Positions 58,149 through 64,000 of a DNA stretch of 64,000 nucleotides are shown here, one piece after another; the first letter of the stretch is position 1; every line of letters begins with the position of its first letter. The stretch is from an uncultured Eubacteriales bacterium (GTDB lineage Bacteria > Bacillota > Clostridia > Christensenellales > Aristaeellaceae). The stretch is taken from assembly GCA_944349855.1 (NCBI GenBank), contig CALVNS010000008.1, forward strand, positions 1 to 64,000, written 5' to 3'. Both the position numbers and the translations under genes were made by a program. Under the pieces are notes generated by a model, which saw only the letters and a program-made list of their open reading frames with translations, ran no database searches and was not told the origin of the DNA.

Positions 58149-59561
58149 TCACAAGCCCAGTGAAATGGCCTTTTCCAGCGCGATCCTGGCCAGCGGCGCC
58201 GCGACGGAGCCGCCCGAACCGCCAAATTCGACCACCACGGCCACGGCCAACGGGTGCTCATCGTCCTGCACGAAGCCGGCAAACCACGCGTGCGTGTCGA
58301 TCGTCTTGTCGTCGGAAGCCTCCGCGCTGCCGGTCTTGCCGCCCACGCGGTAGCCGGAGATCGCGGCCTGACGCGCCGTGCCGCCCTGCACCGTGGTGAC
58401 CATATAGTCGGCGATGATCTGCGCGACCTGCGGGGTCATCGCCTCGGCGTAGACCGCGCTGCCCGACAGGCGGCTGCGCGTCTGCCCCTGCGGGGTGACG
58501 ACCGCCTTGAGCAGCCGCGGCTCCATCATCTGGCCGTCGTTGGCCACGGCCCCGGCGATCATGGCCATGTGCAGCGGCGTGACCAGCACGCGGCCCTGAC
58601 CCACGCCCGACCAGGCGAGGTCATCCAGGCTCTTGTCGTCGATGGGATAGCTGGAGTTGTAGACGACCAGATCGCGGAACAGGAAGTTGTCGTTAAATCC
58701 CATGGTCTGCGCGGTCAGTCCGAGCGTCTGATAGCCCAGATCCAGCGCCAGGGATGCGAAGACGTTGTTGCAGCTGTTGGAGAACGCCTGCACGAGCGTC
58801 TGCTCGCCATGCACGGCATCGCCCGCGTCGGTGACGACGGAGCGGTCAACCGCCAGTTGGCCGGTGCACAGGAACGTGCGCTCCTCCACCCCTGGCATCG
58901 AAGAGAGCGCCGAGGCCAGCGTCACAATCTTGAATACCGAGCCTGGCGGGTACAGGCCCTGCGTCGCGCGGTTGACCAGCGCCCCCGCCTCCTCGTTGGC
59001 CAGCGCCTCGTCCATGTTCTCCGGGTCAAAGTCGCCCTTGGAGACCATCGCGAGCACGTCGCCCGTTCGGTAGTTGAGCACGACCACCGCGCCCAGGCGG
59101 CCCTCGGGAAACGCCTCGGCGATCGTGCGCGACAGCTCCGCGCTGATCGTCAGCTGAATGTCGTCCCCGCGCTGCTGCTGCCCACGGATGACGTCCGCCA
59201 GGCGCTCCAGCACGTTGGAGTTGAACCCGAGCAGATACTGCGCGTGGAACGTCTCCACGCCGTTGGCGACCTTCGCGCCGTCGTCGCCGACGACGTGCGA
59301 GACCGCGCGGCGCGTCGCCTCGTCCTGGGCGTAGTGGCGCTCGCCCGCCGCATCCGTGTAGGCGAGCACCTCGCCCGCCGCGTCCGTGATCGTGCCGGCG
59401 ATGACCGACTGCTTTTTGGAGCTGATGCGCGTGTTGTACGGATTGGCGAACCAGCGCCCGCCGTAGAAGTAGGTCGAGTAGCAGAAGTAGAGCATCCACA
59501 GGCCGAACAGGCCCATCAGGCACAGCCCGACGAGGCGGATGTGGCGGCGAAGCTCCTTCAC
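58149..59561 (-). CDS. Penicillin-binding transpeptidase (class B, PbpA/FtsI-like)
   Basis: 470 residues: one N-terminal membrane anchor (LVGLCLMGLFGLWMLYFCY), a short dimerisation region, then the transpeptidase domain with SxxK as YPPGSVFKI (Ser208), SxN as NSCNN and KTG as GGKTGSAEASDD. It cross-links peptidoglycan outside the membrane. The GTG at 59561 overlaps the upstream ftsW/rodA-like stop (GTGA) with GGAGG before it. The FHA, FtsW/RodA, PBP order resembles the pbpA-rodA arrangement of Gram-positives. Confidence 0.92.
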   Translation of the reverse strand: MKELRRHIRLVGLCLMGLFGLWMLYFCYSTYFYGGRWFANPYNTRISSKKQSVIAGTITDAAGEVLAYTDAAGERHYAQDEATRRAVSHVVGDDGAKVANGVETFHAQYLLGFNSNVLERLADVIRGQQQRGDDIQLTISAELSRTIAEAFPEGRLGAVVVLNYRTGDVLAMVSKGDFDPENMDEALANEEAGALVNRATQGLYPPGSVFKIVTLASALSSMPGVEERTFLCTGQLAVDRSVVTDAGDAVHGEQTLVQAFSNSCNNVFASLALDLGYQTLGLTAQTMGFNDNFLFRDLVVYNSSYPIDDKSLDDLAWSGVGQGRVLVTPLHMAMIAGAVANDGQMMEPRLLKAVVTPQGQTRSRLSGSAVYAEAMTPQVAQIIADYMVTTVQGGTARQAAISGYRVGGKTGSAEASDDKTIDTHAWFAGFVQDDEHPLAVAVVVEFGGSGGSVAAPLARIALEKAISLGL

Positions 59562-60835
59562 GAAACGCCCGCCTCCTCCCGCGCGCCGGTCATCTCGATG
59601 TCCTTGGCCAGGTCCTCGCGCACGCGCGAGGAGATGCCCTGCAAAAAGCCCATCAGGCCCATGCAGGAGACCATCGACGTGCCGCCGTAGCTGATGAAGG
59701 GCATCGTGATGCCCGTGAGTGGGATGAGCTTGATCACACCGCCGATGATCACGAACGTCTGCACGCCCAGCAGCGCCGCGCAGCCCAGCGCCAGCAGCGC
59801 CAGGAACGAGCGCCTCGCGCGCAGCGCCAGGGACAGGCCGCGCAGCATGATCAGCACGTAGACCGCCACCACGCACACGCCAAACGCGATGCCGAACTGC
59901 TCGCAGATCACCGCGAACACGAAGTCCGTGTAGTATGCCGGGATGACGCGCGGCTCGCCCAGCCCCAGGCCCACGCCCAGCAGGCCGCCCGAGCCGATGG
60001 CCAGCAGCGCCTGGATGATCTGATAGCCGCTGCCCAGCGCGTCCGACCAGGGATTGCGCCACATGGCCACGCGCACCTTGACGTGCGCGAACATGTTGTA
60101 GCCGACCACCGCCGCGCCCGCGCCGCCGCCCATGGCCAGCACGGTCAGCGGCACGTTGCCCGACGCCGCGTAAAAGAGGATCAGCGCCGTGAAGTAATAC
60201 ATCAACGCCGTGCCCAGATCGCGCTGGAGCATGAGCAGCAGCAGGCATCCGCCCGTGAAGACGATGGCGGGCATCATCTGCAGGAACGTGCGGTGCGCGC
60301 TGAAGAAGTAGGCCAGCACGACCACGAGCATGAGCTTGACGACCTCCGAGGGCTGAAAGCTGCCCAGCCACGGCACCGACACCCAGTTTTTCGCGCCGTT
60401 TTGCCACGAGCCGAACGCCAGCGGCAGCACCAGCAGCGCAAGCCCCGCCGGGATGATCAGCCAGCACAGCGCGCGCCAGGAGCGCACATGGCGCACCAGC
60501 AGGATACATACCGCCATCGCCACGAGTCCCAGCGCGTAAAACATGGCCTGGCGCACGCCGCGATCCGGCACCATGCTGAACAGAATGACCACGCCCACGC
60601 CGCACAGGAAGTTCATCAGCGCCATGAGCAGGCGGTCCGCATGCAGGAACTTGGGCAAGATCAGCGTGGAGAACCAGCACAGCGCCGGCATGCACAGCGC
60701 CAGCCCCAGCGCCTGCAGCGCCTCGGTCTCCTGCCGCTCGGGATGCAGCGCGACGAGCAGGAACGCCAGCATCTCAAAGAGCATGATCACCGCTACCAGC
60801 GAACGGATCGGGGTCCTCACGGGCCGCTTCCTCAC
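59558..60835 (-). CDS. FtsW/RodA/SpoVE-family SEDS glycosyltransferase
   Basis: 425 residues with about ten membrane segments. SEDS motifs are ALGLVAMAVCILLV, GAKNWVSVPWLGSFQPSEVVKLMLV, LLMLQRDLGTALMYY, GGLLGVGLGLGEPRVIPAYYTDFVFAVICEQFG and the terminal LTGITMPFISYGGTSM. It polymerises lipid II with the partner PBP encoded next. Start GTG 60835 has GGAGG eight bases upstream. Which of FtsW, RodA or SpoVE it equals cannot be told by eye. Confidence 0.92.
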   Translation of the reverse strand: MRKRPVRTPIRSLVAVIMLFEMLAFLLVALHPERQETEALQALGLALCMPALCWFSTLILPKFLHADRLLMALMNFLCGVGVVILFSMVPDRGVRQAMFYALGLVAMAVCILLVRHVRSWRALCWLIIPAGLALLVLPLAFGSWQNGAKNWVSVPWLGSFQPSEVVKLMLVVVLAYFFSAHRTFLQMMPAIVFTGGCLLLLMLQRDLGTALMYYFTALILFYAASGNVPLTVLAMGGGAGAAVVGYNMFAHVKVRVAMWRNPWSDALGSGYQIIQALLAIGSGGLLGVGLGLGEPRVIPAYYTDFVFAVICEQFGIAFGVCVVAVYVLIMLRGLSLALRARRSFLALLALGCAALLGVQTFVIIGGVIKLIPLTGITMPFISYGGTSMVSCMGLMGFLQGISSRVREDLAKDIEMTGAREEAGVS

Positions 60836-60881
60836 GCGCCGCGCCTCCTTTCCTTAAAATACCGGCAGGAACCACGCCTGC

Positions 60882-61598
60882 TCACTTCTTCTTTCCGGAG
60901 CGGCCGGGCCGGGCCGGACGCCTCTCCTCCCCGTCGCCGGGGCCTTCCTCCGGCGCGTCGTCCGTCCGCCTGCGCCGGGACGTCCCTGGCGGAAGCTCGC
61001 CCTCCGGGCTGCGCGAGGCGCCCTGTCGCGCCGGCGCTTCCGACGATTCCTCCTTGTGCCGCCCCGCGCGGCCTTTGCGTCCCGGACGCCTGCGGCGGCT
61101 CGCACGCCTGCGCGCCTCGGGCGTCACATACGGCTCGCCGTCGGCATCCAGCGCACCCAGCAGTTCCACGCCCGAGAACAGCCGCAGCTGCAGCATCACC
61201 TCGCCCGCCGTCACGGTCGCGCCATGCAGCAGCACCGCCTCTTCGCCCGCGCCCACGGACGTGCCATCCACGTGGAAGCCCTCGGGATCTGCAGGCACCA
61301 TGTGCAGCCCGTCTCGCTCCAGCCAGAAGATCGCCGCCCGCGCCGGCACGCTCGGGTGCAACACGCACACATCGCACGCCCGCGCGCTGCCCAACGTTCC
61401 CTCGCAGGGCAGGCGGATCTCATCCCCCGCGTCCAGCCGGCGGCTCTCGCCGCTCATCACATAAAACGCGCCGATGTAGCCGGCGTCCGGCAGTCTGCGC
61501 ATCGTCTGACGCCGCAGGCGCGCGTCGCGCAGCATCCAGCGCAACGCCTTGAGCACCACCGCCAGCGCCAGCAGGAGAAACACGTAGCGCATGCTCAT
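60882..61598 (-). CDS. Membrane-anchored FHA-domain protein
   Basis: 238 residues: an N-terminal membrane segment (YVFLLLALAVVLKALRWML), a FHA-like beta domain (about 50-140; LGSARACDVCVLHPSVPARAAIFWLERDG and VHVDGTSVGAG-type turns), then a long Arg/Pro/Glu-rich tail (145-238) that is probably disordered. FHA domains bind phosphothreonine, so a Ser/Thr-kinase link to the adjacent cell-wall pair is likely, as in mycobacterial fhaB-rodA-pbpA clusters (inference). A -10 TATAAT (minus, 61686-61691) is upstream. The ribosome site is weak. Confidence 0.72.
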   Translation of the reverse strand: MSMRYVFLLLALAVVLKALRWMLRDARLRRQTMRRLPDAGYIGAFYVMSGESRRLDAGDEIRLPCEGTLGSARACDVCVLHPSVPARAAIFWLERDGLHMVPADPEGFHVDGTSVGAGEEAVLLHGATVTAGEVMLQLRLFSGVELLGALDADGEPYVTPEARRRASRRRRPGRKGRAGRHKEESSEAPARQGASRSPEGELPPGTSRRRRTDDAPEEGPGDGEERRPARPGRSGKKK

Positions 61599-61761
61599 CG
61601 ACGCGATCTCATACCATGCTTCCGTCAGAGCGTATCGCTCCCTTCAGGGAATCTTCGGGGCGCGCGTCCGCGCCCTGTTCGCTCTATTATACCATAAAGA
61701 CGAACGAACACAGCCGAAGCATGCGCCCCGAATGCAAAAATATCAAAAAAGCGGAAGGCGC

Positions 61762-61785
61762 AAAAAAAGGCCCCCGAAGGGGCCT
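61762..61785 (-). terminator. Terminator of the rubrerythrin gene
   Basis: On the minus strand AGGCCCC-(loop)-GGGGCCT is followed by seven T residues. Confidence 0.92.
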
Positions 61786-61798
61786 TTGTGCGTTTGTA

Positions 61799-62335
61799 TC
61801 AGTAATTCTTCGCCAGGATCTGGAAGAAGGACTGCGGGTGCGAGCACACCGGGCAGACCTCAGGCGCCTTCTTGCCCACGACGATGTGGCCGCAGTTTGC
61901 GCACTGCCAGATCTGCTCGCCGTCGCGCGAGAAGACGATGCCCTCCTCCACATTGGACAGCAGCTTGCGGTAGCGCTCCTCGTGCGCCTTCTCAATGCGT
62001 GCCACCTGCTCAAACAGCAGCGCAATGCGGTCAAAGCCCTCCTCGCGCGCCGTCTTGGCAAAGCCGTCGTACATGTCCGTCCACTCGTAGTTCTCGCCCT
62101 GCGCGGCGTCCAGCAGGTTCTCCGGCGTGGAGGGAACGCCGTCATGCAGCAGCTTGAACCAGATCTTCGCGTGCTCCTTTTCGTTGCGCGACGTCTCCAG
62201 GAACAGATCCGCGATCTGCTCATAGCCGTCCTTGCGCGCCTTGGAGGCATAGTACTGGTACTTGGTGTGCGCCTGGCTCTCGCCGGCAAAAGCGGCCATC
62301 AGATTTGCATACGTCTTGCTGCCCTTGAGTTCCAT
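61799..62335 (-). CDS. rbr: Rubrerythrin
   Basis: 178 residues. The four-helix diiron domain shows ExxH ligands in [18 protein letters not shown] and [15 protein letters not shown], and later [17 protein letters not shown]-terminal rubredoxin-like Fe(SCys)4 domain has CANC and CPVC. It reduces hydrogen peroxide in the cytoplasm of anaerobes. It is monocistronic, with a consensus promoter and a Fur-family palindrome just downstream of the start point, fitting peroxide or iron control. Confidence 0.96.
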   Translation of the reverse strand: MELKGSKTYANLMAAFAGESQAHTKYQYYASKARKDGYEQIADLFLETSRNEKEHAKIWFKLLHDGVPSTPENLLDAAQGENYEWTDMYDGFAKTAREEGFDRIALLFEQVARIEKAHEERYRKLLSNVEEGIVFSRDGEQIWQCANCGHIVVGKKAPEVCPVCSHPQSFFQILAKNY

Positions 62336-62393
62336 CGTTCATTCCCTCTTTCCTTGTTTATGATGCGCTTTGCACCATTGGATTCTTAAAATG

Positions 62394-62408
62394 TGAGAAT
62401 TATTCTCA
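62394..62408 (-). promoter_or_regulatory. Fur-family (PerR/Fur) operator of rbr
   Basis: TGAGAATTATTCTCA is a perfect 7-1-7 palindrome one base per half away from the Bacillus Fur box (TGATAATNATTATCA) and related to the PerR box. It lies just past the predicted transcription start, a repressing position. PerR is the likelier ligand for a rubrerythrin gene (inference). Confidence 0.75.
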
Positions 62409-62419
62409 TTTATGAATAC

Positions 62420-62448
62420 AGTATAGCTCGATTTTGCCCAATTGTCAA
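62420..62448 (-). promoter_or_regulatory. Consensus promoter of rbr
   Basis: Minus-strand -35 TTGACA (62443-62448) and -10 TATACT (62420-62425) with an exact 17-base spacer. Confidence 0.9.
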
Positions 62449-62500
62449 GAAAAAAATCGAGAATTTTTCAGAAATCTTTTGCCCTTTGGGCGTGCCGGAC

Positions 62501-62529
62501 TTGCAAGAGCGCACGGGCTGTGATAAGAT
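62501..62529 (+). promoter_or_regulatory. Promoter of trmO
   Basis: -35 TTGCAA (62501-62506) and -10 TAAGAT (62524-62529), 17 bases apart. The predicted transcription start (about 62536) is downstream of the first in-frame ATG (62528), which argues for the later start codon. Confidence 0.55.
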
Positions 62530-62569
62530 GCGCAGGGAGATTCCCATCAGTCCGGAGGAGGTGCGCCGC

Positions 62570-63295
62570 TTGCAGACGATCGCGGTCATTCACACGGCGT
62601 TTGAGGAAAAGTTCGGCATTCCCCGCCAGAGCGGCCTGGTGGATGCCCTGCGCGGCGAGATCGTCTTCGAGCGGGCGTTTCGCCAGCCGGAGGCGGTGCG
62701 CGGCCTGGAGGCGTACTCGCACATCTGGCTGATCTGGCGTTTTTCGCAGGCGCAGCGCGACGGCTGGACGGCGACGGTGCGTCCGCCCCGGCTGGGCGGC
62801 AACGCGCGCGTGGGCGTGTTTGCCACGCGCTCGCCGTTTCGCCCCAACGCAATCGGGCTCTCGTCGGTGCGCCTGGAGCGCGTCGAGCTGGACCCGGCGC
62901 GCGGGCCGGTGCTGCACGTGCGCGGCGCGGATCTGCTGGACGGCACGCCCATCCTGGACATCAAGCCCTATCTGCCCTTCACCGACAGCCACCCGGACGC
63001 CGCCTGCGGCTTTGCCGCGCAGACGCAGGGGCACGCGCTGCAGGTGGACTTTCCGCCCGAGCTGCTCTCACGCGTGCCCGAGTCGGACCGGGAGGCGCTG
63101 CTGGGCGTGCTCGCGCAGGACCCGCGCCCCTCATATCAGGCGGATCCGACGCGCGCATACGGCGTGGCCTTCTCAGGGCGCAACGTGCGCTTTACCGTCG
63201 AGGGCACGCGCCTGAAGGTGTTTGACGTGGAGCCGCTGCCGCCCCGCGCGGGCGCCTGCGAAGCGGCGCGTCCGGAGGCTGCGCCCAAGCCATAA
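62570..63295 (+). CDS. trmO: tRNA t6A37 N6-methyltransferase TrmO
   Basis: 241 residues. TsaA/VirR-like domain landmarks are TIAVIHTAFEEKFGIPRQSGLV, EAYSHIWLIWRFSQAQ, ARVGVFATRSPFRPNAIGLSSVRLERV and the DIKPYLPFTDSHP motif, followed by the C-terminal domain (RPSYQADPTRAYGVAFSGRNVRF). It methylates t6A37 in tRNA-Thr using SAM. I prefer the TTG at 62570, since GGAGGAG lies nine bases upstream and family members begin near TIxVIH; ATG 62528 has no ribosome site and overlaps the -10 box. Confidence 0.88.
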   Translation: MQTIAVIHTAFEEKFGIPRQSGLVDALRGEIVFERAFRQPEAVRGLEAYSHIWLIWRFSQAQRDGWTATVRPPRLGGNARVGVFATRSPFRPNAIGLSSVRLERVELDPARGPVLHVRGADLLDGTPILDIKPYLPFTDSHPDAACGFAAQTQGHALQVDFPPELLSRVPESDREALLGVLAQDPRPSYQADPTRAYGVAFSGRNVRFTVEGTRLKVFDVEPLPPRAGACEAARPEAAPKP

Positions 63296-63336
63296 TGTCC
63301 ACCCGCCCGGGCCGCTGAACGCGCCGGCGGCACGCC

Positions 63337-63374
63337 GTCAAAACGCGCGACCAAAACATGCGACCAAAACGCGC
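63337..63374 (+). repeat. Three tandem 12-13 bp repeats before the CBM9-like gene
   Basis: Units GTCAAAACGCGC (63337-63348), GACCAAAACATGC (63349-63361) and GACCAAAACGCGC (63362-63374) follow one another directly, ending 49 bases before the next start codon. Regular spacing of about one helical turn suggests an operator. Confidence 0.5.
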
Positions 63375-63423
63375 TACTAAAAGAGAAAGACAAAGACGCC
63401 CCACACGAGAGAGGAGGAACCCC

Positions 63424-64000
63424 ATGCCGGATTTCACGTATGCCTGTCTGCCCCGGCGGGCGGACGGCCTGCCCGCGCCCGAGGACGCCGTCTGGGACGG
63501 CCTGCCCGAGATGGAGCTCGTGCGCACCGAGACGGGCGAAGCCCCCGCGCTGCGCACGCGCGTGCGCGCATTTTATGACCCGCAGGCGGCGATGCTGTAC
63601 CTTCGCTTTTTGTGCGAGGACGACGAGATCCTTTCGGATTACGCCCACCGCGACGACCCGATCTACAACCAGGACGTGCTCGAGGTCTTCCTGTGCGATG
63701 CGGGCGATCCCCACCGCTACAAGGAATTCGAGGTCAGCCCGCGCAACGTCCAATTTGACGCGGACATCCGCTATCACGGCCCGCACGACACGACGGTCGG
63801 CCTTTCGTGGGACCTGACGGGCTGGCAGACGCGCACGCATTGGGCGCCGGATGCAAAGCGCCTGTGCTCGGTGTGGCGCATGTCGCTGTCCGGCATGGAC
63901 CATGCGCCGCAGCCGGGCGAGCGCTGGCGGATGAACGTATACCGCATCGACCACAGCGCGCGCGGCATGGAGCTGAGCGCCTGGTCGCCCACGGGCGAGC
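63424..64000 (+). CDS. CBM9-like carbohydrate-binding domain protein (runs off the window)
   Basis: The first 192 residues of a protein cut by the window edge. AVWDGLPEMELVRTETGEAPALRTRVRAFYD, MLYLRFLCEDDEIL, DDPIYNQDVLEVFL and EFEVSPRNVQFDADI match the CBM9-like/DOMON-type beta-sandwich found in xylanases and stand-alone bacterial proteins. There is no signal peptide at the visible start, so it appears cytoplasmic. GGAGG (63413-63417) is six bases before ATG 63424. Confidence 0.75.
   Translation, partial: MPDFTYACLPRRADGLPAPEDAVWDGLPEMELVRTETGEAPALRTRVRAFYDPQAAMLYLRFLCEDDEILSDYAHRDDPIYNQDVLEVFLCDAGDPHRYKEFEVSPRNVQFDADIRYHGPHDTTVGLSWDLTGWQTRTHWAPDAKRLCSVWRMSLSGMDHAPQPGERWRMNVYRIDHSARGMELSAWSPTGE

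Overview
The window is about 64 kb of a very GC-rich chromosome, and every recognisable gene is of clostridial (Bacillota) type. The markers are a GerA-type spore germination operon, a T-box leader on proS, the rapZ-whiA-crh cluster, WalK/PhoR-like and YesMN-like two-component systems, an archaeal-type ProS, rubrerythrin, and a glycyl radical enzyme with its activase. Together they suggest an anaerobic, probably spore-forming, sugar-using high-GC member of the Clostridia (inference). I see no insertion sequences, phage genes, CRISPR arrays or rRNA.

Layout. Positions 1-836 hold no convincing gene, only GC-rich repeats, hairpins and terminators. Then come tRNA-Ala(GGC) (minus), a YhaM-type exoribonuclease, a secreted DUF3048 protein, an aspartate-type aminotransferase and a cysteine-desulfidase-like enzyme. 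6.4-12.9 kb is a complete phosphate regulon reading leftward: pstS-pstC-pstA-pstB-phoU-phoP-phoR, with PstS lobes in permuted order and a row of TTTACA repeats upstream. 13.1-17.6 kb has a class I amidotransferase, plsY with a GT28 glycolipid glycosyltransferase, and a YyaL-like thioredoxin-domain protein that overlaps the gerAA-AB-AC operon (17.6-21.5 kb). An Lsa-like ABC-F protein with an attenuator-like leader converges on gerAC. T-box-proS follows, then crh-whiA-rapZ-murB (24.9-28.0 kb), where the HPr-like protein has Gln15 instead of His15.

28-43 kb: a lone solute-binding-like protein diverges from potABCD. Then come an amidohydrolase behind a 40-bp perfect palindrome, parA-parB, an unknown protein, tldD-pmbA, and a two-gene unit for an uncharacterised short glycyl radical enzyme and its radical-SAM activase.

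43-58 kb is a carbohydrate region. One unit has two permeases, a solute-binding protein, a YesM-like kinase, a YesN-like regulator and a GH127 beta-L-arabinofuranosidase. Three copies of a 16-bp motif (TCGTAGTTTTGTNCAC) lie upstream of its transcription units, and I propose these as the regulator's operators. An ECF sigma/anti-sigma pair, a second sugar ABC system (lipoprotein plus two permeases) and an orphan solute-binding protein follow. No sugar-ABC ATPase is present, so a shared ATPase elsewhere is implied.

58-64 kb: a PBP/FtsW-RodA/FHA cell-wall operon, rubrerythrin under a consensus promoter with a Fur-family palindrome, trmO, and the start of a CBM9-like gene that runs off the edge. 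The strongest candidates for new biology are the three-copy operator regulon, the CWE-type glycyl radical enzyme, the ABC-F leader and the 40-bp palindrome.
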